A DNA stretch of 64,000 nucleotides from Micromonospora sp. NBC_01699 (GTDB lineage: Bacteria; Actinomycetota; Actinomycetes; Mycobacteriales; Micromonosporaceae): NCBI RefSeq assembly GCF_036250065.1, contig NZ_CP109199.1:7190001-7254000 (forward strand), written 5' to 3'. Below the pieces are notes generated by a model. The model made no database searches. It saw only the letters and a program-made list of their open reading frames with translations, and had not been told where the DNA came from. A program made the translations under genes and the position numbers. Of the stretch, positions 1 through 8,809 are shown piece by piece. Numbering within the stretch: position 1 is the first letter of the stretch; every line of letters begins with the position of its first letter.

Positions 1-12
1 TTTAACTGACTG

Positions 13-153
13 TGCTGGCTGGCGACGGCTTCGCCGTCGCTGGCTCGCTCCGCTTCGCGCCGCCCAATGCGGTGACTTCGCCCTGCGGGCGGCGACGGCT
101 TCGCCGCGCCGTCCTCGGACGAAGTCACCGCGGCGGCGCTCGGTCGACTCGCG
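13..153 (+). repeat. 141-bp dispersed repeat, copy A
   Basis: By direct comparison this segment matches the reverse complement of 52330-52470 over its full 141 nt with six mismatches (about 96 % identity). It contains a short perfect hairpin, GCGACGGC-TTC-GCCGTCGC. Like copy B it lies downstream of a gene read on the minus strand. It has no coding content of its own. Its GC-rich palindromic character suggests a REP-like intergenic element; no transposase is nearby. Confidence 0.75.
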
Positions 154-338
154 ACCTTCGTTACGGTTACTACAGACTTTCGCTTTCTTCGCCGGCCGGT
201 TGCTCTGGTCGCTGGTCCGGCTTGCTGCCCGGGTACGCCAGCAGCCGTTGCGCCTCGCCCCACCCAGCCCCACCCCGCCCCACCACGCCCAGAAAACCAG
301 CCCCTACCCTCGCCGATGCCCTCCCCACCGATCCCGTC

Positions 339-472
339 GGCGATCTTGCACTTGTGGCGCCCGAATTACAACACTCGCCCCGATTCATGAGCAACCACAA
401 CTGCAAGATCGCCGCGCTACTCGGGGGGAGGGGGAGGGGGGAGGGGAGGGGAGGGGGAGGGGAGGGGAGGGA
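339..472. repeat. Long hairpin followed by G-rich tract
   Basis: Arms 339-357 and 395-413 pair over 19 bp with one mismatch around a 37-nt loop. From 421 to 472 the + strand consists almost only of runs of 3-6 G separated by single A, enough for several G-quadruplexes (C-rich on the mRNA strand of the adjacent minus-strand gene). A similar hairpin-plus-purine-tract layout occurs at 30561-30707. It may terminate the prenyl synthase transcript. Confidence 0.6.
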
Positions 473-479
473 GGTCGAA

Positions 480-1250
480 TCAAGCGCCGTATCGGCGTTG
501 GCGGCTGGCGTAGGAGCGGAGGGCGCGGAGGAAGTCGACGTGGCGGAAGTCGGGCCAGTTGGCGTCGCAGAAGTAGAACTCGGAGTGGGCGGACTGCCAG
601 AGCAGGAAGCCGGAGAGGCGCTGTTCGCCGCTGGTGCGGATGACCAGGTCGGGGTCGGGCTGGCCGCGGGTGTAGAGGTGTTCGGCGATGTGTTCGACGT
701 CGAGGACCTCGGCGAGTTCCTCGATGGTTCCGCCGCCGGCGGCGTGTTCGTAGAGCAGGGAGCGTACGGCGTCGGCGATCTCGCGGCGGCCGCCGTACCC
801 GACGGCGATGTTGACCTGGGCGCCGCCGGCTCGTTCCTGGGTACGTTCCTCGGCGGCCTTGAGCGCGGTAGCGGTTTGTGCCGGTAGCAGGTCGAGTGCG
901 CCGACCATCCGCAGTCGCCAGGGGTTGCCTTCTTCGGCGAGTTCGACGGCGAGGTCTTCGATGATCTGGAGCAGCGGGTCCAGTTCGCTGGCGGGCCGGC
1001 GCAGGTTGTCGGTGGCGAGAAGGTAGAGCGTGACGTGCCCGATGTCGGCCTGGTCGCACCACTCCAGGACGTGTTTGATCTTGGCGGCGCCGACCCGGTG
1101 GCCGTCGTTGGGGTCGACGTAGCCCATCTCGCGGGCCCATCTTCGGTTGCCGTCGCACATCACGCCGACGTGTTGTGGCACGGGCTTACCGGCCAGCTTC
1201 GCCGCCAACCGCCGTTCGTACGCTGAGTAGACCAGGTCCCGCAGAGTCAT
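480..1250 (-). CDS. Short-chain Z-isoprenyl diphosphate synthase (UppS family)
   Basis: 256 aa cis-prenyltransferase that condenses isopentenyl diphosphate onto an allylic diphosphate, at the cytoplasmic membrane face. The catalytic P-loop-like DGNRRWA is near residue 34, and LYLLATDN and the C-terminal DLVIRTSGEQRLSGFLLWQSAHSE block are complete. The LLATDN form and the overall sequence resemble actinobacterial short-chain (Z-FPP-type) synthases more than decaprenyl synthases; this subtype call is inference. A -10 box TAGTCT (1258-1263) ends 7 nt before the ATG, so the mRNA is probably leaderless. The next gene upstream is an unlinked oxidoreductase. Confidence 0.9.
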   Translation of the reverse strand: MTLRDLVYSAYERRLAAKLAGKPVPQHVGVMCDGNRRWAREMGYVDPNDGHRVGAAKIKHVLEWCDQADIGHVTLYLLATDNLRRPASELDPLLQIIEDLAVELAEEGNPWRLRMVGALDLLPAQTATALKAAEERTQERAGGAQVNIAVGYGGRREIADAVRSLLYEHAAGGGTIEELAEVLDVEHIAEHLYTRGQPDPDLVIRTSGEQRLSGFLLWQSAHSEFYFCDANWPDFRHVDFLRALRSYASRQRRYGA

Positions 1251-1298
1251 CCCTTGCAGACTAGCGACCTAAATCGTGGGGCGAGCCGGGGGCGCCCA

Positions 1299-2426
1299 TC
1301 AGCGGACAACTAGTCCGCGCCCGATCTTCCGCAGGGTGCGTAGGTCGAGCAGGCCGTCGCCGAGGCCCAGTTCCACCATCACGCCGAAGACCCGCTGGTC
1401 GGATTGGGCCGCTCGGATGGCCGCGTCGACCATGACCGGGCGCCGGGCGAGCCGGGCGACCGCCGAACTGTGCCGCAGGTGGCGGCCGAGTCGGCGGCGC
1501 AGTGCGTGGGCGTACCGGTCGGCGGCGCGGTGGGGGGAGGTGGCCGCGGCCGTACCGGCGAGGGCGCCGGAGAGGACGGCGTAGAAGATGCCCTCCCCGG
1601 TGAACGGGTTGATCAGGGAGAGCGCGTCACCGGCGAGCACTATCCGGTTCCGGCCGGGCGCCGGTCGGCTGGTGGACAGCGGCAGGTGGTGGGCGCGCAG
1701 GTCGGTCACGGTGTCGGCGGCCAGTTCGGGCAGCAGGGTGTGCAGGCCGTCGAGCAGGCGGGATCGGCTGACCGGGGTGCCGCGCAGGACTTCGCCGTAC
1801 CCGATGTTGGCCCGGCCGTCGCCGATCGGGAACGACCAGGCGTAGGCCGGCCACCCACTGCCGGAGGTGATGATCTGCTGCTGGACCGGGCCGTTGCCGG
1901 CGGGTGCGTAGCCCCGGATGGCGATGGCGAGGTGTCCGTCGGGGTTGTTGCCGTGGCCGAGCGCCCGGCGGACTACGGAGCCGGCGCCGTCGGCGCCGAC
2001 CACCGCCCGCGCCGACAGCATCCGGTCGAGCACCACCCGGTCCGGCCGGCTTTCGATCCGGCGTACGGTGTGCCGGCGCAGGTCGGCACCGGCGGCGACC
2101 GCCGCGGCGACCAGACGGGCGTCGAAGACCTTCCGGGGGACCGTGTACGCGGGCCGGGGCAGTGCCCGGGTGACCTGGCCCCCGCCGGGTGCGACCAGGC
2201 GCAGCGCGGGCACCGGCGCGAACCCGCTCACCGCGTCCCGGACCCCGAGCTCGGCGAGTACGTCGAGGGTGTGTGCGGCGATGCCGTCGCCGCACGCCTT
2301 GTCCCGGGGGAAGTCGGACCGGTCCAGCAGGAGCACGCTCGCCCCGGCTCGGCGGGCGGCCAGCGCGGCGCTCGCACCGGCCGGACCGGCGCCGATCACG
2401 GCGACGTCGTAGGAGTCCATGGTCAC
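1299..2426 (-). CDS. Geranylgeranyl reductase family FAD oxidoreductase
   Basis: 375 aa flavoprotein. The N-terminal FAD-binding motif is GAGPAGASAALAARRAGASVL (residues 12-32, glycines of GxGxxG). The family DKACGDGIAAHTLD segment follows, and a second FAD contact, LAGDALSLINPFTGEGIFYAV, lies near residue 265. Family members reduce isoprenoid double bonds (menaquinone or phospholipid tails), which fits the adjacent prenyl synthase, but the substrate cannot be read from sequence. The GTG at 2426 and the ATG two codons later (2420) are both possible starts; no Shine-Dalgarno is obvious. The 224-nt region upstream (to 2650) shows no gene. Confidence 0.88.
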   Translation of the reverse strand: MTMDSYDVAVIGAGPAGASAALAARRAGASVLLLDRSDFPRDKACGDGIAAHTLDVLAELGVRDAVSGFAPVPALRLVAPGGGQVTRALPRPAYTVPRKVFDARLVAAAVAAGADLRRHTVRRIESRPDRVVLDRMLSARAVVGADGAGSVVRRALGHGNNPDGHLAIAIRGYAPAGNGPVQQQIITSGSGWPAYAWSFPIGDGRANIGYGEVLRGTPVSRSRLLDGLHTLLPELAADTVTDLRAHHLPLSTSRPAPGRNRIVLAGDALSLINPFTGEGIFYAVLSGALAGTAAATSPHRAADRYAHALRRRLGRHLRHSSAVARLARRPVMVDAAIRAAQSDQRVFGVMVELGLGDGLLDLRTLRKIGRGLVVR

Positions 2427-2650
2427 CGGTCCGGTCCGCCGGTCGACACGAGCTCGACCGGTCCGGCCGTCGGCGGTGTGGCGGGTGGGCAGCAGAACGG
2501 CCGCCGGGCATGGGTCCCGACGGCCGTTGTCATGCTGCTGATAATGCCCGGTTCGGGGCGGGACGGATAGCTTGTCCCGTCACGCCGGGCGTGTCCCGCC
2601 GTCGACCGAGGTGGGCTGCTCGGCCTCTCAGGCGCGAACTGCTCGGCTTC

Positions 2651-4492
2651 TCAGGCGGGTTGCTCGGCGTCCAGCCGGGCGCGTAGCGCGTCCAGCTCGG
2701 CCCAGAGCACGGCCGGCAGCTTGTCGCCGAACTTCTCGAACCATTCGTTGATCAGGGGCAGCTCGTCGCGCCATTCGTCAACGTCGACCTTCAGCGCGAT
2801 CCGGACATCCTCCGGGGTGAGCCCCAGCCCCTCGACGTCGAGCGCGTCCTGCGCCGGCACCATCCCGATCGGGGTTTCGACGGCGGCGCCGCGCCCCTCC
2901 AACCGCTCGACGATCCACTTGATCACCCGAGAGTTCTCGCCGAAGCCGGGCCAGAGGAAGTTGCCGTCCTGGTCCTTGCGGAACCAGTTGACGTAGTACA
3001 CCTTCGGCAGCTTGTCCGCGTCCCCGTCGGTGCCCTTGCCCATCTCGATCCAGTGTCCGAAGTAGTCACCGGCGTTGTAGCCGATGAACGGCAGCATCGC
3101 CATCGGGTCCCGCCGCACCACGCCGACCTTGCCGGCCGCCGCCGCGGTGGTCTCCGAGGAGAGCGTCGCTCCCATGTAGACCCCGTGCACCCAGTCCCGG
3201 GCCTCGGTGATCAGCGGAATCGTGTCCTTGCGCCGGCCACCGAAGAGGATCGCGTCGATCGGGACCCCGTTCGGGTCGTTGAACTCGTCGGCCAGGATCG
3301 GGCACTGGGCCAACGGGGTGCAGAACCGCGAGTTGGGGTGCGAGCTCAGTTCGCCGTTGTCCGGCGTCCAGTCGTTGCCCTTCCAGTCGGTGAGGTGCGC
3401 CGGCGGCTCGCCCATCCCCTCCCACCAGACATCACCATCGTCGGTGAGGCCGACGTTGGTGAAGATGGAGTTGCCCCGGTCGAGCGTGCGCATCGCGTTC
3501 GGGTTGGTCTTCCAGTCGGTGCCCGGCGCCACCCCGAACAGGCCGAACTCCGGGTTGACCGCGTACAGCCGGCCGTCTTCGCCGAACCGCATCCAGGCGA
3601 TGTCGTCACCGATGGTCTCGACCTTCCAGCCCGGGATGGTCGGCTCCAGCATGGCCAGGTTGGTCTTTCCGCAGGCCGACGGGAAGGCACCGGCGATGTA
3701 GTGCACCTTCCCCTCCGGCGAGGTGACCTTCATGATCAGCATGTGCTCGGCGAGCCAGCCCTCGTCCCGGGCCATGACGCTGGCGATCCGCAGCGAGTAG
3801 CACTTCTTGCCCAGCAACGAGTTGCCGCCATAACCGGATCCGTACGACCAGATCTCGCGGCTCTCGGGGAAGTGCGAAATGTACTTGGTCTCGTTGCACG
3901 GCCAGAACGAGTCCTGCTCGCCCGGCGCCAACGGCGCGCCGAGTGAGTGCAGTGCGGGCACGAAGTTCGCGTTCTTGCCCATCGCGTCGAGCACCGTCGC
4001 ACCCATCCGGGTCATGATGCGCATGGACGCGACCACGTACGCACTGTCGGTGATTTCCACACCGTACATGGGGTCTTCCGCCTCCAGCGGGCCCATGCAG
4101 AACGGGATGACGTACATGGTGCGTCCGCGCATTGATCCGCGGTAGAGGTCCGTCATCGTCCGCTTCATCTCGGCCGGCGCCATCCAGTTGTTGGTGGGAC
4201 CGGCGTCGGCCTCGTCGACCGAGCAGATGTAGGTGCGGTCCTCGACCCGCGCCACGTCCGAGGGATCCGTACGGGCCCAGAAGGAGTTGGGCTTGAGCTC
4301 CGGATCGAGCCGGACCAGTGTCCCGGCCTGCACCAGCTCGTCGGTGAGCCGCTGCCATTCCGCCTCGGAGCCGTCCGCCCAGACCACCCGTTCGGGTTGG
4401 GTCAGCTCGGCGACTTCCTTGACCCAGGCGAGCATCTTCGAGTGGGAGGTCGGAGCTTGATCGAGCCCCCGGATGGTTGCCGGAGCAGACAT
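2651..4492 (-). CDS. pckG: Phosphoenolpyruvate carboxykinase (GTP)
   Basis: 613 aa, the usual length for GTP-dependent PEPCK, which converts oxaloacetate plus GTP to phosphoenolpyruvate plus CO2 in gluconeogenesis. The family signature [13 protein letters not shown] with its reactive Cys and P-loop Lys is present (about residues 268-280), followed by GDDIAWMRF and the [10 protein letters not shown] segment. The start at 4492 (MSAPATIRG) is chosen over an in-frame upstream ATG because AAGGAG lies 7-8 nt before it. A CRP-like dyad and a -10 box lie upstream (4592-4646), suggesting carbon-source control. The gene is monocistronic, divergent from gtrA. Confidence 0.97.
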   Translation of the reverse strand: MSAPATIRGLDQAPTSHSKMLAWVKEVAELTQPERVVWADGSEAEWQRLTDELVQAGTLVRLDPELKPNSFWARTDPSDVARVEDRTYICSVDEADAGPTNNWMAPAEMKRTMTDLYRGSMRGRTMYVIPFCMGPLEAEDPMYGVEITDSAYVVASMRIMTRMGATVLDAMGKNANFVPALHSLGAPLAPGEQDSFWPCNETKYISHFPESREIWSYGSGYGGNSLLGKKCYSLRIASVMARDEGWLAEHMLIMKVTSPEGKVHYIAGAFPSACGKTNLAMLEPTIPGWKVETIGDDIAWMRFGEDGRLYAVNPEFGLFGVAPGTDWKTNPNAMRTLDRGNSIFTNVGLTDDGDVWWEGMGEPPAHLTDWKGNDWTPDNGELSSHPNSRFCTPLAQCPILADEFNDPNGVPIDAILFGGRRKDTIPLITEARDWVHGVYMGATLSSETTAAAAGKVGVVRRDPMAMLPFIGYNAGDYFGHWIEMGKGTDGDADKLPKVYYVNWFRKDQDGNFLWPGFGENSRVIKWIVERLEGRGAAVETPIGMVPAQDALDVEGLGLTPEDVRIALKVDVDEWRDELPLINEWFEKFGDKLPAVLWAELDALRARLDAEQPA

Positions 4493-4591
4493 GACGAATC
4501 TCCTTGTGGTCGACGCTGACCGATATGAGGGGTGGAGCGACACCCGACGGGCTGGAGATGCTCGCCGGTGTAAAAGCCTGGGATTTCCACC

Positions 4592-4646
4592 AGCCTAAAC
4601 CGAATTGCCGATCGGGGCAGCGAGACCGGTTGTGAAGAACTGCACA
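4592..4646 (-). promoter_or_regulatory. Candidate pckG promoter with CRP-like site
   Basis: On the minus strand a TAGGCT -10 hexamer lies at 4597-4592. About 40 nt further upstream is the dyad at 4631-4646, TGTGAAGAACTGCACA on the + strand, which matches the CRP/GlxR consensus TGTGA-N6-TCACA at nine of ten conserved positions and sits about 53 nt before the inferred transcription start. No good -35 is visible, consistent with activator dependence. The rest of 4647-4956 shows no gene or other clear signal. Confidence 0.45.
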
Positions 4647-4968
4647 ACATATCGTGGTTTTGCGGTAAGGCGAGCAATCCCCCGCTTCCGCGCGCAGTTT
4701 CACGCAAATCTTTGCGAGCACCTCCGACGGGTGGGGGTCGGATGTGCCGCCGGATGCGCCGCCGCGACGATTCACGGCGGGTGCGAGAACCGGGTACGGC
4801 GCACGGGGTTGGATCCCAGCCGTACCGTGCGTCCGCCGTGGTCCCGTTGTCACCGTTGGTTGACAGTGGACGCCTTGCCCTACAGGGGTTTCACGCGTAC
4901 CGGCGCGCCCGGCGACGACTCGCGGTAGCCGGGAGTCACGGCGACCCCGGAGCCGGTAGGCTCGACCT

Positions 4969-5511
4969 GTGTCAGCCACCGTTACCGGCGATCAGCCCTC
5001 TCCCTCGGGCACCCGGCAGGGTTTCTTCCGCACCCTCTTCAACCGGTTCGGCCACCTCGTCCGCGAGCTGGGCAAGTTCGGTCTGGTCGGTGGGGTCGCG
5101 TTCGCCGTGGACCTGGCGGTGTTCAACGTCGCCCGCGAGGGCTGGGAGATGGAGACGCTCAGCGCGAAGACGGTCTCCACCGTCATCGCCGCGACGATCG
5201 CCTTCGTCGGCAACCGGTTCTGGACCTGGCGGCACCGCGAACGCACCGGGATGGCCCGCGAGTACGGGCTCTACTTCTTCTTCAACACCGTCGGCCTGGG
5301 CATCGCGCTGGCCTGCCTGGGCATCAGCCACTACGGCCTGGGCAGCGTCTGGCCGGGCGTGTTCAAGTCACTGCTCGCCGACAACATCGCCGCCAACCTG
5401 GTCGGTGCCGCACTGGGCACTCTGTTCCGGTTCTGGTCCTATCGGCGGTTTGTCTTCGTCGGTGCGGCGGCACAGGATGCCCCGGATGTCATCACCAAGA
5501 GTGATCAGTAG
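4969..5511 (+). CDS. GtrA family membrane protein
   Basis: 180 aa with four predicted membrane segments (about residues 37-57, 67-86, 102-125, 135-160). The GtrA signatures KFGLVGG, GNRFWTW and FRFWSYRRFVF are all present. GtrA proteins are thought to flip or handle polyprenyl-phosphate-linked sugars during cell-envelope glycosylation; the precise role here is unknown. The GTG start is supported by TAGGCT (4957-4962) ending 6 nt before it, a leaderless arrangement. It is followed after 67 nt by a second GtrA gene with its own promoter, so the pair is probably an old duplication. Confidence 0.92.
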   Translation: MSATVTGDQPSPSGTRQGFFRTLFNRFGHLVRELGKFGLVGGVAFAVDLAVFNVAREGWEMETLSAKTVSTVIAATIAFVGNRFWTWRHRERTGMAREYGLYFFFNTVGLGIALACLGISHYGLGSVWPGVFKSLLADNIAANLVGAALGTLFRFWSYRRFVFVGAAAQDAPDVITKSDQ

Positions 5512-5578
5512 CGTGACCTGGCGCCCACCTGCGTGCCGGCCGCTCCCGGTCGGTGTGGTCCTGCCCTAAGGTAACCAA

Positions 5579-6259
5579 ATGCGTCTTGTCCGGCTGCTCC
5601 CCGACCGCTGGCAGAAGTTCGCCCACGAGGCCGCTAAATTCGGCATCGTCGGCGGCGTCAACACCGTCATCAACTATGCGGTGTTCAACGCGCTGGCGCT
5701 GACGGTCTTCGAGAACGGCCAGCTCAAGGCAACGGTCATCGCGACCGTTATCGCCGCGATCAGCTCGTATCTGATGAACCGGTACTGGACGTACCGAGAT
5801 CGCCCGAAATCAGCGATGCGTCGCGAATATCTACTGTTTTTCCTGTTCAACACCACCGGGCTCGCCATCGAACTCGGTGTGCTGGCCGCGGCAAAGTACG
5901 GCCTGGGCATCCACGGCCTGCTCGCGCTGAACGTCGCCAAGACCGTCGGGGTTGGCCTGGCCACGGTGTTCCGCTTCTGGTCGTACCGCACGTTCGTCTT
6001 CCGGCCGGCCACGAACCACGCCGACGGGCACGAGCACGCCGCCGACGGGCTGGTCGAGCTCGACCCGGTGGCCGAACTGGCCGAGGCGGTCACGGAGCTG
6101 GAGGAGGCGTCCCACCGGCCCCAGTCCGCGCCGGACGGCCGCACCAACGGCGACCGCCCGGCGGCCGGCGACAACCTGCTGGCCGCCAGGGACGATCTCA
6201 CGGCCGAGTTCGCCGACGAACTACGGGCGGCCACCGCCCAACGCCCCGCAAACCGTTGA
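5579..6259 (+). CDS. GtrA family membrane protein, second copy
   Basis: 226 aa. The first 145 residues form the four-helix GtrA domain (KFGIVGG, MNRYWTYRDRP, FRFWSYRTFVF) and are clearly related to the upstream copy. The C-terminal 80 residues are hydrophilic, rich in Glu, Asp, Ala and Arg, and look like a disordered cytoplasmic tail absent from copy 1. The ATG is preceded by TAAGGT (5567-5572) with a 6-nt spacer, again pointing to leaderless transcription. The stop overlaps the TTG start proposed for the MaoC gene. An M. tuberculosis GtrA-type gene occupies the equivalent place upstream of a PH-domain gene and birA. Confidence 0.9.
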   Translation: MRLVRLLPDRWQKFAHEAAKFGIVGGVNTVINYAVFNALALTVFENGQLKATVIATVIAAISSYLMNRYWTYRDRPKSAMRREYLLFFLFNTTGLAIELGVLAAAKYGLGIHGLLALNVAKTVGVGLATVFRFWSYRTFVFRPATNHADGHEHAADGLVELDPVAELAEAVTELEEASHRPQSAPDGRTNGDRPAAGDNLLAARDDLTAEFADELRAATAQRPANR

Positions 6260-6314
6260 CCTCCGGCCCATCGACCGGCAGCCCGTTGACCTCCGGCCCG
6301 TCGACCGACAGCCC
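6255..6314 (+). repeat. Two tandem 30-nt units at the MaoC gene start
   Basis: Positions 6255-6284 and 6285-6314 are near-identical 30-nt units (two mismatches), each beginning GTTGACCTCCGGCCC. They encode two copies of a Ser/Pro/Thr-rich decapeptide at the proposed N-terminus of the MaoC protein and make the real start uncertain. Confidence 0.75.
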
Positions 6315-6867
6315 GGTGACCGGCTCGGGGATCCGGTCGGGCACCGGCGCGCCGGCCGACCTCTTCTTCGAGGACCTGAGCCCCGGCCGGACCTTCGAAC
6401 TCGGGGTGACCACCGTCGACGAGGCCGAGATGGTTGCCTTCGCCGAGCGCTTCGACCCGCAGTGGTACCACCTCGACCCGGAACTCGCCCGGCAGAGTCA
6501 CTACGGCGGGATGATCGCCAGCGGCTTCTTCACGGTGAGCCTGTTCATGCGCGCGTACGTCGACCACGTACTGTCCCGGGCCGCCGCCGACGCCTCCCCC
6601 GGACTGGAGGAACTGCGCTGGCTCGCCCCGGTCCGGGCCGGTGACCGGCTGGCCACCCGACTCGACGTGGTCGGCCGCAAACACTCCACCGCCCGACCCG
6701 GACTCGGCACGGTCACCCTGAGCGCCACCATGATCCGGCTGGACGCTGACGGCCAGCCGGAACAGGAGGTGCTACGGACCAGGTTCCGGGGCTGGTTCGT
6801 GCTCCGCGAGCCGGCCACGACCACATCCGGCGACAGTGACGCTGACGGTGACGGCACCGGGCGCTGA
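6256..6867 (+). CDS. MaoC-like dehydratase / hot-dog fold hydratase
   Basis: Up to 203 aa. The hot-dog domain begins near residue 35 ([14 protein letters not shown]). It holds the R-specific hydratase core [27 protein letters not shown], with Asp and His in the positions used to hydrate trans-2-enoyl thioesters. Fatty-acyl or polyketide-type enoyl-CoA hydration is likely; the substrate is unknown. The start is unclear: TTG at 6256 overlaps the previous stop (TTGA), but it and TTG 6286 lie in a 30-nt tandem repeat, and GTG 6316 would give a tighter N-terminus. Cotranscription with gtrA copy 2 is likely. Confidence 0.82.
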   Translation: MTSGPSTGSPLTSGPSTDSPVTGSGIRSGTGAPADLFFEDLSPGRTFELGVTTVDEAEMVAFAERFDPQWYHLDPELARQSHYGGMIASGFFTVSLFMRAYVDHVLSRAAADASPGLEELRWLAPVRAGDRLATRLDVVGRKHSTARPGLGTVTLSATMIRLDADGQPEQEVLRTRFRGWFVLREPATTTSGDSDADGDGTGR

Positions 6868-6902
6868 CACCCGGTGCCGGCGATCCGGCCGGCCGGAAGT
6901 TG

Positions 6903-7472
6903 TCAGGGCTTCTCGCGCAGCGGCTTGCCCTCGCTGACGTCGGCGAGCACCTCGCGCAGCTCGCCCTCACCGAGCGAGTGCTTGTCGTGGTCGGCCTCGA
7001 CCAGCTCGTAGAGCCGGGTCTGCACCTGGCTGACGTGCGGGATGTCGGTGAGCACCGTCTGTCCCCGCTCGCCCGCCGACTCGATGGTCAGCGTGCCGCA
7101 GCCGAGCAGCCGCTCGACGAAGTGCTGGTTCATCGTGTGGTCGTTCACCCGGCCGAGCGGGATGTCCCGCCGGTCCAGGTGGAAGACACCCTGTTGCAGC
7201 ACCACCCGCTCGTTGGTGAACAGGTAGTGGGTGGCCCGCCAGACCAGGAACGGCCAGAGGCTGAGCCACAGTACGAGCACCAGGCCGAGCGCCGCGATCA
7301 CGTACAGGCCGATGGAGCCGGCATTGCCGTCGGGCAGCAGCACCGCCCCGACGATCACGGCGGCGACGGCCAGCACCAGCACCAGTACCGGCCGGATCAG
7401 GGCCTTCCAGTGCGGGTGCAGATGCAGCACGACGTGCTCGTCCGCGGTGAGCACATCTTCGGGGAAAGCCAC
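6903..7472 (-). CDS. PH domain-containing membrane protein (bPH2 type)
   Basis: 189 aa. Two adjacent membrane helices (about residues 27-47 and 54-76) precede a bacterial PH-like domain containing [34 protein letters not shown] and [18 protein letters not shown]. The function is unknown; the family is thought to act as membrane-associated scaffolds. The GTG start is well supported by AGGAGG 5 nt upstream. In M. tuberculosis a protein of this type (Rv3278c, from memory) sits beside birA, the same order as here. Confidence 0.88.
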   Translation of the reverse strand: MAFPEDVLTADEHVVLHLHPHWKALIRPVLVLVLAVAAVIVGAVLLPDGNAGSIGLYVIAALGLVLVLWLSLWPFLVWRATHYLFTNERVVLQQGVFHLDRRDIPLGRVNDHTMNQHFVERLLGCGTLTIESAGERGQTVLTDIPHVSQVQTRLYELVEADHDKHSLGEGELREVLADVSEGKPLREKP

Positions 7473-7611
7473 GCAAACCTCCTGGGATACGTCGGTGTTC
7501 GCGCTGACCGTAGCGGCTCCGGGTTACCGGGCGCGTCACCTGATCGTCGACACTCCCCCGACGTGACGAGCGTGGTTGTTCCGCCCCCGCTGTCCGACTC
7601 GGATCCGGGCG

Positions 7612-8499
7612 TCAGCGCAGGTGCAGCACGTCACCGGCGGCCACCCGGTGCTCACCGTCGGCTGCCCGGACCACCAACCGGCCCTCCGGATCGACCGTGC
7701 TCGCCGAGCCGACCAGCTCGTCGCCGCCCGGCAGCAGCACCCGTACCGGCTCGCCGACCGTCGCGCTGTGCCGCAGGTAGGCGGCGCGCAGGCCGGACGC
7801 CTCGGCGTCGCCGCCGGCCAGCCGCCAGCGCGCGTACCAGTCGGCCAGGCCGCGCAGCAGTGCCCGCAGCAGCGGATCGCGGTCGACCACCGACGCCCCG
7901 GCCAACCGCAACGAGGTGGCCACCAGGCCGGTCGGGTTGGTTGGCAGCTCGTCCGCCCGCAGGGTCACGTTCAGCCCGATCCCGACCACGATCGCCGGCG
8001 GCCGGCCGACCGTGGCCGCCGGCACCGCCTCGGCCAGGATGCCGGCACCCTTCGCCGCGCCGAGCAGCAGGTCGTTCGGCCACTTCAGGCCGACCGCCAG
8101 CCCGTCGGGCAGCTCCCCGATCCGGGTCACCGCCTCGACCAGCGCGACTCCGGCCAGCAGCGGCAGCCAGCCGTACGCCGCGGGGGTCACGCCCGGCCAG
8201 CCACGGGCCTCGACCTGCTCCCCCGGCCGGAGCAGGACGCTGGCCGCGATCCCGGCCCGGGGTGGCGACTGCCAGCTACGGCCCCGACGACCGCGCCCGG
8301 CGGTCTGTGTCTCGGCGACCACCACCAGCCCCTCCGGCTCGCCGGAGGTGGCCGCGGCGACCGCGTCGGCATTGGTGGAACCGGTCTCGGCGCGCAGGTC
8401 CAGCCGGGTCCAGAGGCCGTCCGGGACGATCAGCGCCCGCCGCAGCCCACGGGCGTCGAGCGGGGGACGGTCAAGATCGGTGTACGGCGAGCCCGGCAT
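7612..8499 (-). CDS. birA: Biotin-[acetyl-CoA-carboxylase] ligase
   Basis: 295 aa monofunctional (group I) biotin protein ligase with no N-terminal helix-turn-helix. It forms biotinyl-AMP and transfers biotin to the carrier lysine of acyl-CoA carboxylase alpha chains, such as the one encoded at 26.6 kb. Key motifs are TGSTNADA (about residue 41), the biotinyl-AMP loop GRGRRGRSW (about 67-75) and [10 protein letters not shown] (about 138). The C-terminal SH3-like domain ends in [17 protein letters not shown] -10 box (8506-8511) lies 6 nt from the ATG, so the transcript is probably leaderless. It is divergent from accD. Confidence 0.95.
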   Translation of the reverse strand: MPGSPYTDLDRPPLDARGLRRALIVPDGLWTRLDLRAETGSTNADAVAAATSGEPEGLVVVAETQTAGRGRRGRSWQSPPRAGIAASVLLRPGEQVEARGWPGVTPAAYGWLPLLAGVALVEAVTRIGELPDGLAVGLKWPNDLLLGAAKGAGILAEAVPAATVGRPPAIVVGIGLNVTLRADELPTNPTGLVATSLRLAGASVVDRDPLLRALLRGLADWYARWRLAGGDAEASGLRAAYLRHSATVGEPVRVLLPGGDELVGSASTVDPEGRLVVRAADGEHRVAAGDVLHLR

Positions 8500-8731
8500 C
8501 AGGCCAGCCTACGGCCGCCACACCGGGGCCCGGGGCGGAGCCCGCCGAGCCGGTGGAGCGCGACCTCGGCCAAGGCAGCGGCCGACCAGGTCGCCGACGA
8601 GCACCGCTCACCGGCCACGGTCACAGCGGTGAGGCCAAGCCCACCCCGGCGGTCGGCGACGGCCGGGCGGGCGCATCGTTACGATCCAGGACTGGGCCTG
8701 CGTGCAGGAAGCGCCGGGCGTGCACGGGCAC

Positions 8732-8809
8732 CGTGAGCGCGAGCAGCGAACGAGGCTGGCCCCGCAGTCGCGAGGAAAGGCAGGCACCGAACGTGAGCGC
8801 GAGCAGCGA
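8732..8809 (+). repeat. 18-nt direct repeat duplicating the accD start region
   Basis: The 18-mer CGTGAGCGCGAGCAGCGA occurs at 8732-8749 and again at 8792-8809, exactly 60 nt (20 codons) apart and in frame. Each copy offers a GTG start encoding VSASSE. The downstream copy is taken as the accD start. The 293-nt gap between birA and accD otherwise shows no gene. Confidence 0.8.

Larger units (their letters stand above)
1..479. other. Non-coding segment with dispersed repeat, long hairpin and G-tract
   Basis: No convincing gene lies here; the long open frames are products of GC-rich repeats. From left to right it holds a 141-bp dispersed repeat (13-153), a C-rich stretch (about 240-330), a 19-bp hairpin (339-413) and a nearly pure G/A tract (421-472) that abuts the stop codon of the prenyl synthase gene at 480. 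Confidence 0.7.

Noticed and set aside
12-887. Open reading frames of up to 291 codons on the + strand across the first kilobase
   Set aside because: They run through the dispersed repeat, the G-tract and the antisense strand of the prenyl synthase gene; composition is repeat-like and no ribosome site or family motif is present.
480-2426. Prenyl synthase plus geranylgeranyl reductase as part of a terpenoid biosynthetic cluster
   Set aside because: No terpene cyclase, phytoene synthase or other tailoring enzyme is nearby; both are common housekeeping-type genes in actinomycetes.
4605-4928. 107-codon + strand ORF upstream of the first gtrA gene
   Set aside because: It covers the pckG promoter region, lacks a ribosome site and has no coding character.
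6900-8792. Extension of the accD frame upstream through birA and the PH-domain gene
   Set aside because: It is antisense to two well-supported genes; the carboxyltransferase domain starts just after 8793.
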